A DNA stretch of 32,035 bases from an uncultured Pseudomonadota bacterium (GCA_913061055.1 CAJXVA010000050.1:1-32035), one strand, 5' to 3'. Shown: positions 16,637 to 26,411, counted from the first letter of the stretch. Translations and numbers: made by a program. The notes: generated from the sequence alone by a model not told the origin.

Positions 16637-17200
16637 GCTCTGAGCCTACAACGTTCATGTAGGACCTGCGCGCGGGTGGCCCGCCGTTCACCTACCTGTG
16701 CGATCTGTAGGCAGACCCACTGCGTTTTCGACCGAACCCCTTTGTGGGGGCTGGAACACAAAAAAAATGAAAAAAAAATGGCGGGGGGTTTTGAGGAGAC
16801 AGGGACCCCGGCGGGTCTTGGGGCCTGGAGTCCACGCCCCCGAATTCGCCGTACCCTACTGGGGGCTGCAGACCCAAACTGATTGGGGCTCGTGATGCCC
16901 GAATCTCCCGCAACCGGGCGTACCAGCCCGGGATCCGGCACTTCGGCCTGAATGGACGATGCCGCACGGGCTGGGCGGGATCATGTGGAGTCGGGGCCCC
17001 AGGGGGCCCTCCACGGAGTTGGGGCCTGCACCCCCTAAACAGCGTCTAAACCGCCTTTTCGATCCCGAATTCGGCGTTTGCCGACTTCTGCCTACCTTGA
17101 AGAAATCGACACGAACCGATTAGGTTGATTCCACGTCGAGCACCGGGAGGCACGGCGTCAACTCGCGAATCACTGATTCGCCACGGCAGGGGGAAGCACG
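16637..17200. other. 564-bp non-coding divergent region with repeated G-rich motif
   Basis: No credible gene is seen on either strand. An A-rich stretch (16760-16779) contrasts with the surrounding G+C-rich DNA. A motif of the form T(T/G)GGGGCYTG recurs at 16745, 16818, 16860, 16883 and 17019; the ten bases at 16818 and 17019 are identical. Several hairpins are possible, the best having outer stem GTGGAG (16985-16990)/CTCCAC (17009-17014) with a GC-rich interior. TACCTT at 17093-17098 could be the -10 for the haem-lipoprotein gene, giving a leader of about 95 nt. Confidence 0.6.
16643..16664 (-). promoter_or_regulatory. -10 box and inverted repeat upstream of lipoprotein-fdhD operon
   Basis: On the minus strand TAGGCT (16643-16648) ends 6 nt before ATG 16636. 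Overlapping its upstream side is an inverted repeat, CCTACA (16645-16650) and TGTAGG (16657-16662), with a 6-nt centre containing ACGTT. The repeat covers the -10 region, so it could be an operator. Confidence 0.4.
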
Positions 17201-19534
17201 ATGAACCGCGCACGTTTCAAACGACATCTAGGATTGGGGCTGACAGCACTGCTCGGCCTCACGGTCACGGCCTGTTACGACGGAAGCGACGACGACTCCG
17301 GGGACTGCGTCTCCGACGAGGAGTTCTTCCGGGAGACGGTCTACGCGCCGATTCTCGCGGACAACTGCTCGAGCTGTCACAACAGCTCCGGAGCGGCGAA
17401 AGACACCTCTTTCGTGTTGCGCACGCCCGAGTCGGGTCCGGACTACCTCGAGTCCAACCTCGAAGCGTTCTCCCAGATGTCGAAGCTGCAGTTCGAGGGC
17501 CAGAGCTGGCTCCTCCTCAAGCCGACCCTGGGCATCGAGCACGAGGGTGGCGAGCGCTTCAAAGAAGGTTCTGACGAGTACAACGCGTTCGTCGAGATGA
17601 TGAACCGGCTCGACAGCCCCTCCGCTTGCGAAGAGGGAGACCTCACCGAGGAGTTCTTCGATGGTGTCGAGCTTCTCGATGAGCGCGCCACCCTGCGCAA
17701 GGCCACCTTGGCCCTCGCCGGTCGTCTTCCCACCATCGAGGAAGACATGCGGGTCCAAGAGGGCAGCTGGGAAGCGCTCGATGCGATCCTCGACGAGGTC
17801 ATGACGGACCCGGTCTTCTACGACCGTCTCCGCGAGATCTACAACGACAAGTTCCTGACCGACCGCTACTACGGCGGCACGCAGGCCCTCGACCTTCTCG
17901 ACTACGAGGAAGACGACAACGGCAACCCCGGCGGCGACTTCCCCAACACGTACTGGTTCGACGGTCTCCCCGACGGCGAACGAGAGCAGATGGCGGAGTA
18001 CTCGAACAACGGCGTCGCTCGCCAACCCCTCGAGTTGCTCATCCACATCGTCAAGAACAATCTCCCGTACACCGAGCTGCTCACCGCCGACTACACGATG
18101 GTGAACCCGTTCTCGGCCCAGTCGTTGGGTGTCGATGCCGACTTCGCCAACCCCGACGACTACAACGAGTACGTCCCGGCCCGCATCCCCGGCCTGCCGC
18201 ACGCCGGCGCGCTGACCTCGGCCGTGTTCCTCAACCGGTTCCCGACCACCGACACCAACCGCAACCGTCACCGGTCCCGGATGCTCTATGAGTTCTTCCT
18301 GGCCACCGACGTGCAGGCGCTCGGCAACCGCCCCGTGGACGCCACGGCCATCAACGGTCACAACGCCACGCTCAACAACCCCGAGTGCACGATCTGTCAC
18401 GAGGTCATCGACCCCGTCGCCGGTGCGTTCAAGAACTGGGACGACCAAGGGCGCTACCGTCCGCCAGAGCAAGGCTGGTTCCCGGACATGCTGCCTCCCG
18501 GATTCGGTGAGTCGCAGATGCCCGACGACAACGACCAGGCCGCGCTCCAGTGGGGCGTCCGCGAAATCGTTCAAGACCCGCGGTTCGCACTCTCCGCCGT
18601 CTACATCATGTTCGAAGGCCTCAGCGGTCAGAAGCCGCTCACCGAGCCCGACAACCCCGACGACGAGAACTACCTCGGCGGCATCGAAGCTGCCAAGACC
18701 CAGCGCGCGGTCTTCAACGACATCGCGCAGCAGTTCACCGACGCGAACTACGAGCTCAAGTTGGTGGTCAAAGAGATCATCAAGTCGCCCTACTACCGCG
18801 CCTACAACTACGAGGCGATCGGTCTCGACGAGGACGCCGCACAAGCACGGCGCTTTGAGCTCGAGAACGTCGGCATGGGCCGTCTGCTCACTCCCGAGCA
18901 GCTTCACCGCAAGATCAAGGCGGTCGCTGGCTTCGAGTGGCGCTCCAACCCCACCGACGGCACCAACTACCTGCTGTCCGAGGACCAGTACATGACGCTG
19001 TACGGCGGCATCAACTCCAACGACATCGTCGGCCGGGTCACCGAGCCCAACGGCATCATGGCGAACGTCGCCAAGCGCATGGCCAACCAGATGGCCTGCG
19101 ACGCCACGCCCTGGGACTTCAGCAAGCCAGCCGCCGAGCGGATTCTCTTCCCGCTCGTCGAGCCCACCATGCAGCCCGAGGACCTCAACGGGTTCGAAAT
19201 CCCCTCGGCATCCTCGGCCATCCGCAACAACATCCAGTACCTGGTCTCACGCCTCTGGGGCGAGTACCTCGACGCGGGTGACCCCGAGATCGAGCGCATC
19301 TACCAGCTGTTCCTGGACGTCTGGAGAGATGGTCAGCTCGGCCTGCAGCGCGCCGAGGACGACCCGGAGCGCTACGGCACCGGCCTTGGAAACTGCGGAC
19401 TGGGCACCAACCCTGTCACCGGCGAAGAACTCTCTGAAGAGCAACGCCTCGACGACGACTCTGGCTACACAATCCGCGCTTGGATGGCCGTCACCAACTA
19501 CATGTTGTCGGACTTCCGGTTCCTCCACGAATAA
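17201..19534 (+). CDS. Two-haem c-type lipoprotein, DUF1592/DUF1588-like
   Basis: The 777-residue product starts with a lipoprotein signal, MNRARFKRHLGLGLTALLGL then TVTAC (C25). Two c-type haem motifs follow: CSSCH (56-60), in a context like planctomycete-type cytochromes (YAPILADNCSSCHN), and CTICH (396-400). The segment TTDTNRNRHRSRMLYEFFLATDV just before the second site resembles the DUF1592/DUF1588 families, which are often found beside DUF1501 or DUF1552 genes. The rest is acidic, helical and cysteine-poor. It is probably an envelope electron carrier or haem enzyme of unknown substrate. The start has AGGGGGA (17188-17194) upstream. The DUF1501 gene follows 32 nt downstream with its own Shine-Dalgarno, so the two form an operon. 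Confidence 0.85.
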   Translation: MNRARFKRHLGLGLTALLGLTVTACYDGSDDDSGDCVSDEEFFRETVYAPILADNCSSCHNSSGAAKDTSFVLRTPESGPDYLESNLEAFSQMSKLQFEGQSWLLLKPTLGIEHEGGERFKEGSDEYNAFVEMMNRLDSPSACEEGDLTEEFFDGVELLDERATLRKATLALAGRLPTIEEDMRVQEGSWEALDAILDEVMTDPVFYDRLREIYNDKFLTDRYYGGTQALDLLDYEEDDNGNPGGDFPNTYWFDGLPDGEREQMAEYSNNGVARQPLELLIHIVKNNLPYTELLTADYTMVNPFSAQSLGVDADFANPDDYNEYVPARIPGLPHAGALTSAVFLNRFPTTDTNRNRHRSRMLYEFFLATDVQALGNRPVDATAINGHNATLNNPECTICHEVIDPVAGAFKNWDDQGRYRPPEQGWFPDMLPPGFGESQMPDDNDQAALQWGVREIVQDPRFALSAVYIMFEGLSGQKPLTEPDNPDDENYLGGIEAAKTQRAVFNDIAQQFTDANYELKLVVKEIIKSPYYRAYNYEAIGLDEDAAQARRFELENVGMGRLLTPEQLHRKIKAVAGFEWRSNPTDGTNYLLSEDQYMTLYGGINSNDIVGRVTEPNGIMANVAKRMANQMACDATPWDFSKPAAERILFPLVEPTMQPEDLNGFEIPSASSAIRNNIQYLVSRLWGEYLDAGDPEIERIYQLFLDVWRDGQLGLQRAEDDPERYGTGLGNCGLGTNPVTGEELSEEQRLDDDSGYTIRAWMAVTNYMLSDFRFLHE

Positions 19535-19566
19535 GCCCACACACAAGGAAACAAAGGAGCATCAAA

Positions 19567-20895
19567 ATGGATCGCAGAGATTTTCTCAAGCTCACCTCGT
19601 GTGCAGGCATGTCCCTCATGGCCCCGGCAGCCTTCGCCGGCCGGGACCTCAGCGCCGGGCGCGTCGGCATGCACGCCGAAGCCCACACCGGACAGTTCTT
19701 CATGCTGTTCAACGCCGGCGGCGGCTGGGACCCCACCTCGTTTTGTGACCCCAAGGGGTCCAATGGTCCGAATGACCCGGACCCGATGAACCACTACGAG
19801 AAGTCCATGATCGGGCAAGCGGGCAACCTCCGCTTCCCCATGGAGTTCCCCGACCCCAACAACCCCGACGTGGGCGTGGGCACCGGTGTCATCCCGGCGT
19901 TCTTCGAGGAGCACTACCAGGACCTTCTTGTCATCAACGGGATCGACATGGAGACCAACGGCCACGACCAAGGCTCGCGGAACCTGTGGAGCGGCCGTCT
20001 GTCCGAAGGGCACCCGACGATGGGGGCGTACCTTGCGGGTACGTACAACTCGGCGCTGCCGATGTCGTTCCTGGCCTTTGGCGGCTTCTCGTACACCGCG
20101 GGCGTGGCTCCGCAGTCGCGGGCGTCCAACATCGATGCCCTTGAGACGCTCGCATACCCGACGCGGGCCAGTGCTGGAGACGAGAACTCGACGTATCTCA
20201 GCTCGAGAGCCCTCGAGTTGGTCGAGGAGGCGCAGTGGCATCGCGACCAGGCGCTGATGGCTGGCCAAGGCCTGCCGAAGATCAATCACTCGATGAGCAC
20301 CCTTTTTGAGTCGCGTTCGGGCTCGAGCGAACTCAAGCGTCTCACCGAGTACCTTCCGCCTCGCGAGGAGCGTTCCGGAGGCCTGCGCGGCCAGGTTGAG
20401 GTTGCCATCGCTGCTTACCGCGCGGGTATTTCCGTTGCGGCGAACATCAGCGCGGGTGGCTTCGACACCCACGGTGATCACGACGCTCGCCAAATCCCCT
20501 CGCTCGAGAACCTTCTCGACGCGATGAGCTACGCGCGGCAGCTGTCGCAGGAGTTCGGCATCGGCGACAAGGTCACTCTGATGGCCGGCTCCGACTTCGG
20601 ACGGACGCCCGGCTACAACGACGGCAACGGCAAGGACCACTGGTCCATAAGCTCGATGATCATGATGGGCGGCGACATCCAGGGCAACCGGGTGATCGGC
20701 AAGACGACCGAAGGCCACCGCGCCTACGGCATCAACACCGACCTCTCGGTCGACGAGCGCGAGGATGCGCCCCTGAAGATCAAGCCCTCGCACATCCACT
20801 CGGCGATTCGCAACCGCTACGCCCTGGGTGCGGATAACGAGCTGGCGCAGATGTTCCCGCTCGACAACACCGAAGAGCTTCCCATCTTCGGCTAG
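19567..20895 (+). CDS. DUF1501 family protein with Tat signal
   Basis: The 442-residue product starts MDRRDFLKLTSCAGMSLM, a twin-arginine signal (RRDFLK), so it is exported folded. AAAGGAG at 19553-19559, 7 nt before the ATG, sets the start. DUF1501 proteins have a sulfatase/alkaline-phosphatase-like fold. Visible blocks include NAGGGWDPTSFCDPKG near the N-terminus, GHDQGSRNLWSG, GGFDTHGDHD and AGSDFGRTPGYNDGNGKDHW. The latter two hold His/Asp residues typical of the family's metal site. Family members are almost always encoded next to exported haem or DUF1549/1553/1592-type proteins, as here; their reaction is not established. The operon ends in a strong terminator 49 nt downstream. Confidence 0.9.
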   Translation: MDRRDFLKLTSCAGMSLMAPAAFAGRDLSAGRVGMHAEAHTGQFFMLFNAGGGWDPTSFCDPKGSNGPNDPDPMNHYEKSMIGQAGNLRFPMEFPDPNNPDVGVGTGVIPAFFEEHYQDLLVINGIDMETNGHDQGSRNLWSGRLSEGHPTMGAYLAGTYNSALPMSFLAFGGFSYTAGVAPQSRASNIDALETLAYPTRASAGDENSTYLSSRALELVEEAQWHRDQALMAGQGLPKINHSMSTLFESRSGSSELKRLTEYLPPREERSGGLRGQVEVAIAAYRAGISVAANISAGGFDTHGDHDARQIPSLENLLDAMSYARQLSQEFGIGDKVTLMAGSDFGRTPGYNDGNGKDHWSISSMIMMGGDIQGNRVIGKTTEGHRAYGINTDLSVDEREDAPLKIKPSHIHSAIRNRYALGADNELAQMFPLDNTEELPIFG

Positions 20896-20943
20896 CAGTC
20901 ACGCTGTAGCCAGAACAACCGGGGGGAAGCTCCGGCTACGGTT

Positions 20944-20982
20944 CGGCCGGTTTCGCGATGAGCGAGGCCGGCCGCTTTTTTT
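20944..20982 (+). terminator. Rho-independent terminator after DUF1501 gene
   Basis: CGGCCGGTTTCGC (20944-20956) pairs with GCGAGGCCGGCCG (20962-20974) over 13 positions with two U-G pairs and a GATGA loop. C and seven T (20976-20982) follow. It is the clearest intrinsic terminator in the window. Confidence 0.92.
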
Positions 20983-20988
20983 GTGCGG

Positions 20989-20994
20989 TATAGT
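20989..20994 (+). promoter_or_regulatory. -10 box TATAGT before gene at 21012
   Basis: TATAGT directly after the terminator and 17 nt before the GTG start is a near-consensus -10. The -35 region would overlap the terminator stem and shows no match. It predicts a leader of about 11 nt. Confidence 0.45.
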
Positions 20995-21011
20995 TCCGGC
21001 CCTCGCGAGGC

Positions 21012-21578
21012 GTGTACGTTCTCTTCTCGCTCCTGGTCGTCGTGTTTGGCGTTCTCTTCCTCCTGGTCGCTGCGTTTTCGGCGTACGGCATCTACGCGAT
21101 GCTCCGCGCCAATCAGCGGAACCAAGCGTACCTGCGTGACGCCAAGGTCGAAGAGCCGCTCGCACTCGAGCACCTCAGCGGGCCACTACGGCGGCTGGCT
21201 GAGGACGCGCGGATGCTCCGGGTGAGTCTCGAGGGACCCATTCGCGACGTGAAGGCGATGCGGACCGGCGAGTTCTCGCAGACGGCCGGCGCGGACCTCG
21301 AGTCATTCGACACGATGCTGATGAACCTGACCCGGGAGGTCGCGGAGTGGCTGGAAGAGGCGGCCCGGTTGCCCGAGGCCGACCGCGCTCGCCTCGAAGA
21401 CCTTGGCGACGCCCCGGTCCGGGTCCGCGAGATGCTGGACCGCGAAGGTGGTTCGTTCGAGCGTCGGCACCTCAAGCGGGCTGGACAGCCGCCCCTGGAC
21501 GACAGACTCGCCGCCCTCGGCGCGGAACTGAACAGGTTGGAGCTGGCCCTCCAGGCCAACCGCAGCGTCTACCGTTAG
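21012..21578 (+). CDS. Membrane-anchored helical protein of unknown function
   Basis: The 188-residue product begins with one membrane helix (about 2-30, YVLFSLLVVVFGVLFLLVAA). It continues as a long, charged, mostly alpha-helical domain (about 35-188) with many Leu/Glu/Arg heptad-like runs such as LEDLGDAPVRVREMLDREGG and DRLAALGAELNRLELAL. There are no cysteines and no recognised domain. The start is GTG at 21012, chosen because it is the first start after the terminator and -10 box. It appears monocistronic. The topology resembles small inner-membrane proteins with a cytoplasmic or periplasmic coiled coil; function cannot be assigned. Confidence 0.75.
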   Translation: MYVLFSLLVVVFGVLFLLVAAFSAYGIYAMLRANQRNQAYLRDAKVEEPLALEHLSGPLRRLAEDARMLRVSLEGPIRDVKAMRTGEFSQTAGADLESFDTMLMNLTREVAEWLEEAARLPEADRARLEDLGDAPVRVREMLDREGGSFERRHLKRAGQPPLDDRLAALGAELNRLELALQANRSVYR

Positions 21579-21696
21579 CGGGCAAACACCCTTTGCAGAG
21601 TGCACCAGTAGGGCATCGTACCGTTGCGTCCTACGACGTCGGTCTTTGTCCCAGAAACTCCCATCTGCGGGAAATCCAGTGTAGGTTCCGGGAATC

Positions 21697-21718
21697 GCGA
21701 GGTTGGCATGAACCTCGC
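21697..21718. promoter_or_regulatory. 8-bp perfect palindrome, operator-like
   Basis: GCGAGGTT (21697-21704), a 6-nt spacer GGCATG, and AACCTCGC (21711-21718) form a perfect inverted repeat. It sits 55 nt upstream of the 29-residue ORF. A smaller palindrome TTCCGGGAA (21686-21694) adjoins it. It could be a dimeric regulator site or an RNA hairpin. The preceding bases 21579-21690 hold nothing I recognise. Confidence 0.45.
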
Positions 21719-21773
21719 TTTCCCATTGGGTTGAAGCAACGCGCTTCGATCCCCGTCCGAAAGAAGACCCGGC

Positions 21774-21863
21774 ATGCTGACGCCCATCTCACTGACTCTC
21801 GCGCTCCTCCTGTGCAGCCTCGTCGTCGCCGCGGCCTACATGGCTGCCGACGAGCGCGCATAG
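21774..21863 (+). CDS. 29-residue single-helix membrane peptide
   Basis: The ORF ATG 21774 to TAG 21861-21863 encodes a peptide starting MLTPISLTLALLLCSLVV and ending AAAYMAADERA. It is one hydrophobic helix with a charged C-terminal tail. A purine-rich GAAAGAAG lies 10 nt upstream as a possible ribosome site. It stands in a 413-nt stretch otherwise free of genes and is followed by a strong terminator. Small one-helix proteins of this kind often modulate membrane complexes or respond to stress. Whether this one is translated is unknown, and chance cannot be excluded at this length. Confidence 0.4.
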   Translation: MLTPISLTLALLLCSLVVAAAYMAADERA

Positions 21864-21931
21864 AGTCTCGCTAGGTCCAAAGTCGCGCCCCCGATTCGGC
21901 GCGGCCGCTTCGCGCGGAACAACAGATCAGC

Positions 21932-21965
21932 AAGGCCGCCAACCCTCCGATGGGTGGCGGCCTTT
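21932..21965. terminator. Hairpin terminator upstream of kbl 3' end
   Basis: AAGGCCGCC (21932-21940) and ACCC (21942-21945) pair with GGGT (21952-21955) and GGCGGCCTT (21956-21964), with one A bulge and loop TCCGAT. CTTTC follows on the plus strand. It lies between the convergent small ORF and kbl (stop 21992) and could serve both. Confidence 0.8.
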
Positions 21966-21991
21966 CGCAATTCGCTCGGATGACCCGGTGT

Positions 21992-23179
<1,188 letters not shown>

Positions 23180-23187
23180 CGCCGGCG

Positions 23188-23215
23188 ATGGTAGCAACGC
23201 CGGCCGAGGTACCCT
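23188..23215. promoter_or_regulatory. Back-to-back leaderless-type promoters of kbl and the lipoprotein gene
   Basis: The minus-strand box TACCAT (23188-23193) ends 8 nt before kbl ATG. The plus-strand box TACCCT (23210-23215) ends 7 nt before ATG 23223. The intergenic space is only 43 nt. Each promoter's -35 region therefore falls on the other's -10, and two polymerases could not bind together. Confidence 0.5.
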
Positions 23216-23222
23216 CGTGAGG

Positions 23223-24209
23223 ATGCTACGGCGCTGTGGTTTCCTCATGGTTGTTGCCCTGACCGGCTGTGGACCGCACAGCAAGCCGATCTCGGCTCCA
23301 CAGACGCCACCGACATTGCAGCCCACCCCGAAGATCGTGGAGACCCCGGCTCAGGCTGCGACCCCGCCGGAGCCGAGTCCAGACGCCCAAGCGCCGCAGC
23401 AGCCCGCGGACCCGAACGACTGCAACCCGTTCATCGCGCCGCTCTCTCGGACCGGCGGCAGCCTCACGGTCCACGCGCCTCCGCGCAAGAGCGAGCGTTC
23501 GTTTGGGAGCCGGATGCGGAGCCACGTGGATGGGAGTCTCAGCGCGGGCTCGCCTCGGGTTTGGGTTGGCCCGCAGGTTCCCGGCTTCGTTCCCCTGCTC
23601 GAGGGGACGGCCGAGCTGTTCCTGCTGCGCCACGAATCGGACGGCTCGTTCGTGGCGTTCTATCGCGATCCTTACGGGGCCAGCTCGTGTGACCTCAGCG
23701 GCAACGACAACTGCAAGTATGTGGCGACGCTGTTCGCCCACTGCGGTGAGGTGATGTGGTCGATCGGGCTGGGCGGCTTGCTATCGCGCCCGGACCAGCT
23801 CGAGATTCAGGACATCCAGCTCGAGGGCGACACGCTCTACTTCAACGAGGCGTGTCAGAGCTACTCCAAGGATGCCAAGGGCAAGTGCTCCGCGTTGGTC
23901 GCGGTCGACCCGGTGGCCAACAAGGTCCTGTGGCGGTCGAAGCCGCTGGTGTCCAACGGGGTGTTCTTCATCTCGGGGGACTACATCGTTGCCGGCTACG
24001 GATTCACGGCGGAGCGAGACACCCTGAGCATCGTGCGACGCTCGGACGGGCGGGTGATGGGACGGCAGCGGCTTCCCAAAGCGCCGCAGGACATTCGGTT
24101 GCTGGAGCCTGGCGTCGTGGAGGTCGAGGTCTATCCCGGCGACACGACCTACTTGTTCCGGATGGTGGGCTGGGAGACGAAGTCCCCGAAACTCGTGAAG
24201 CCGGAATAG
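23223..24209 (+). CDS. Lipoprotein with beta-propeller-like (PQQ-type) repeats
   Basis: The start at ATG 23223 gives [16 protein letters not shown], a lipoprotein signal with C16. A Pro/Thr/Gln-rich linker runs to about residue 60 of the 328-residue product. The rest has beta-strand segments reminiscent of PQQ/WD-like blades: [71 protein letters not shown] and [20 protein letters not shown]. Four or five such units would not make a full propeller alone. The protein probably sits in the outer or inner membrane facing the periplasm. No ligand residues can be named, and no functional partner is adjacent (kbl is divergent). GTG 23217 is an alternative start. Confidence 0.75.
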   Translation: MLRRCGFLMVVALTGCGPHSKPISAPQTPPTLQPTPKIVETPAQAATPPEPSPDAQAPQQPADPNDCNPFIAPLSRTGGSLTVHAPPRKSERSFGSRMRSHVDGSLSAGSPRVWVGPQVPGFVPLLEGTAELFLLRHESDGSFVAFYRDPYGASSCDLSGNDNCKYVATLFAHCGEVMWSIGLGGLLSRPDQLEIQDIQLEGDTLYFNEACQSYSKDAKGKCSALVAVDPVANKVLWRSKPLVSNGVFFISGDYIVAGYGFTAERDTLSIVRRSDGRVMGRQRLPKAPQDIRLLEPGVVEVEVYPGDTTYLFRMVGWETKSPKLVKPE

Positions 24210-24237
24210 TGGCGGTCTCCCAACCCACCGGGGTCTT

Positions 24238-26112
24238 TTACGGTTCAGAGTGTCGTAGAGCCGCGACCGCACTGTCGCTCGCCAGCACGCCACTGGGGAA
24301 CTCCCCGAGAGCGTCCACCGCCGCACAGTCCACACTGACCGGGTCATCTTCCGGATCGATGACGTACGCATGGAACGTCACCGCCAAGTCATCGGCAGGG
24401 GGGGTCCCGGTTGCCTGAACGAAGGCGAGTCCGGTCGGGGTGAGCGTCGGCGCGAAGCCGACCTGGTCCTCACCCGTCGCGGATGCGACCCCGAAGGCGG
24501 CTGTATCGATGAACTCCGTGCACTCGGACGTGGTGCCATCGCCATCGGCATCGCAGCAGGAGAGGAACCGGACCTCAGTTCCCAATGACACCCGTCCTTG
24601 ACCCTGCGGACGCCGAAAGAACGCGTCGGCGTCCAACTGGGTGAGGCCGGTCTGAAACACGGAGGGGCTAAGGGTGAGGGTGAGGTCGGTCGGCGGGGAA
24701 TAGAGCAGCTCGAAAGCCTCGTCCACTGTGCTTGAGTTCGCCACTGTTGCAGTGACGAGGGCCGTCCCGGACTCGCGTGAAGCCCGAAGCGAAAGCACGC
24801 GCGACTCACCATCGGCGAGGGTGAACACTCGCCGGCGCATGCTCGCATCGTCGGCGCCGGCGGGGTTGAGGATCCCGGTCGAACTCACGACCGTCACCTC
24901 TCGATCGGTTCGGGCATTTGACTCAAGCGATACCTCGATCGGAATGAGCTGTTCGGCATCGGCGAAATAGTCGACTTCGGCGGGGAGGTCGACCGTCAAG
25001 CTGTCGGTGGGCGCTGCGACGGTGAAGCTGGCCTGGGTCCTCTCGCCGGAGGCGAGTGTCGCGGTGAGGGTGCCCTCACCGGGGGTTGCCGATGCGTACA
25101 AGAGGATGCTGGACTCGGACGAGGGGCTGATGAGGACGGTGCGCTTGAAGCGGTCGACGCCCGGGGCAGCGGAAGGGTTGAGGGGGGCGAGGGTGGATTC
25201 CAGCTCAAGCTGTTGTGGTTCTTCAGTGTCAGATGTAAGGGTGAGATCGACGACGTGCGCGCTTTGACCGTCGGCGACGATCGGTCCGGTTAGGCCTATC
25301 GCGAGGACCTCTTCGGGTCGCTGGAGCTGGAAGGAGAAGGTTGTTTCCGTGCCGCCTTGAACTCGTGCGATCATTTCGGCTGGGCCCGGAGTGCGACCAG
25401 CGAAGAAGGTCACCTCGGTACCAGAGTCGTCGTTTGGCAGCACCTGGATCGTGCGCTTCGAGCTGGCTGGCGGGGCGAGGTGCGGCGAGAGCTCCCCCCG
25501 TGTGACCTCAAGCTCGACGGAGACCGGTTCCGCACTTAGCGAGCTCACGTCCGCAACAGCCGCGAGCTCCGTCGACAGCGTGTCCACGGTGACGACGAAC
25601 ACGTACTCATTGTAGCCGTCCGCAACGAGCTCCGTGTCCGGGCCGTCGATAGTTGGCTCCTGCTGGATATCGACGACGCGAAACTCGGCCGCGGCACTGG
25701 CTCCATCTCCGCTGTCGACGGTGACGATTCCGTTGCCAGGTGTGCTGCCGACGAAGAGGCTGAATGTGACGTCGCGGTCTCCCAGCGTGTAGCGGGTGGC
25801 CGAGGCCTGGCCGGCGGCATCGTTGGCGGCGGGGCTGAGTTGCCCGAGGCTTGTGGTGAGGGTCAGTGTTTCGCCCGTTGTTGTGTCGCACGGGACATCG
25901 ACGACGAGCGTTCGCACGACCTGCCCGGTGCCGAGGAACACTGGGACGGGACCCGTCGGGGGCGTGGGGTCGCCGCACGCAATCTGCGAAACATCACCGT
26001 CGGCAAGGAAGCGGAGGCTGATCGGGAACTGCGCGGGTTCTTCCAGGCAGGCCGTCGCCGTGATTGTCCACAAGACGCTGCAGAGCACCGCGGGAAGGTT
26101 CCTGAGCTTCAT
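24238..26112 (-). CDS. Lipoprotein with four tandem Ig-like (invasin-type) repeats
   Basis: The start at ATG 26112 gives MKLRNLPAVLCSVLWTITAT then AC, a lipoprotein signal with C22. GGAG lies about 10 nt upstream. The 624-residue protein contains about four beta-sandwich repeats of roughly 105 residues. Each has a GxL(S/N)P-type block (near 90, 206, 309 and 413) followed by TPGxG or ESGTA (near 124, 241, 343 and 447) and a T(V/A)xxx.G..A.F strand. This is the layout of bacterial Ig-like (BIG_1/invasin) domains. The C-terminal 150 residues differ and include CCDADGDGTTSEC, a possible Ca-binding or disulfide loop. It probably projects from the cell surface. It overlaps the stop of the 95-aa gene by four bases and is the last gene of a three-gene operon. 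Confidence 0.82.
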   Translation of the reverse strand: MKLRNLPAVLCSVLWTITATACLEEPAQFPISLRFLADGDVSQIACGDPTPPTGPVPVFLGTGQVVRTLVVDVPCDTTTGETLTLTTSLGQLSPAANDAAGQASATRYTLGDRDVTFSLFVGSTPGNGIVTVDSGDGASAAAEFRVVDIQQEPTIDGPDTELVADGYNEYVFVVTVDTLSTELAAVADVSSLSAEPVSVELEVTRGELSPHLAPPASSKRTIQVLPNDDSGTEVTFFAGRTPGPAEMIARVQGGTETTFSFQLQRPEEVLAIGLTGPIVADGQSAHVVDLTLTSDTEEPQQLELESTLAPLNPSAAPGVDRFKRTVLISPSSESSILLYASATPGEGTLTATLASGERTQASFTVAAPTDSLTVDLPAEVDYFADAEQLIPIEVSLESNARTDREVTVVSSTGILNPAGADDASMRRRVFTLADGESRVLSLRASRESGTALVTATVANSSTVDEAFELLYSPPTDLTLTLSPSVFQTGLTQLDADAFFRRPQGQGRVSLGTEVRFLSCCDADGDGTTSECTEFIDTAAFGVASATGEDQVGFAPTLTPTGLAFVQATGTPPADDLAVTFHAYVIDPEDDPVSVDCAAVDALGEFPSGVLASDSAVAALRHSEP

Positions 26113-26396
26113 GGCACGCGCTCCGGCTCGGACCACGTGAGGGGAGGCCCTTCCTCGCTCACGACAATGAACTTTCCGGCCGCCGTGGCTGAGGCCGTGC
26201 CCACGCCCTTGACGTTCTCCGACGCTGGCGAGGACCAGTCTCCGACGTGATGGTCGTCTAGGTTGGCGTGGGCTTCGGCCTGCTCCTCCGTGGGATAGGC
26301 GAAGATCTTCCCCTTAGCGACCTGTGCCACGTTGTCTTTCTGGACCGCAATCACGATCGGCGAGACGGTCGGATCGATGCTGACGATTGTTGGCAT
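26109..26396 (-). CDS. Small 95-residue protein of unknown function
   Basis: The product starts MPTIVSIDPTVSPIVIAVQK, has a central acidic/His-rich segment AHANLDDHHVGDWSSP, and ends PPLTWSEPERVP. It has no signal peptide and no cysteines. The pattern of short beta strands (KIFAYPTEEQAEAHA, GKFIVVSEEG) suggests a compact alpha/beta or beta protein. I do not recognise a family. It begins 14 nt after the upstream gene's stop and overlaps the Ig-like lipoprotein start (ATGA). It is therefore clearly part of the operon, perhaps a cytosolic partner of the two envelope proteins. Confidence 0.72.
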   Translation of the reverse strand: MPTIVSIDPTVSPIVIAVQKDNVAQVAKGKIFAYPTEEQAEAHANLDDHHVGDWSSPASENVKGVGTASATAAGKFIVVSEEGPPLTWSEPERVP

Positions 26397-26411
26397 GAAT
26401 GGCTCGTTCGT

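Noticed and set aside
16733-16780. Intrinsic terminator: CCCCTTTGTGGGG hairpin next to an A/T-rich tract
   Set aside because: On the plus strand the stem is followed by A, not T; on the minus strand the T-run precedes the stem, so the geometry is wrong for termination.
17228-18907. 559-codon open frame antisense to the haem lipoprotein gene
   Set aside because: Val/Asp/Glu-biased composition is the mirror of the strongly coding plus strand; no signal, motif or ribosome site.
19498-20799. 433-codon open frame antisense to the DUF1501 gene
   Set aside because: Shadow of a well-supported gene in high-G+C DNA; no recognisable domain.
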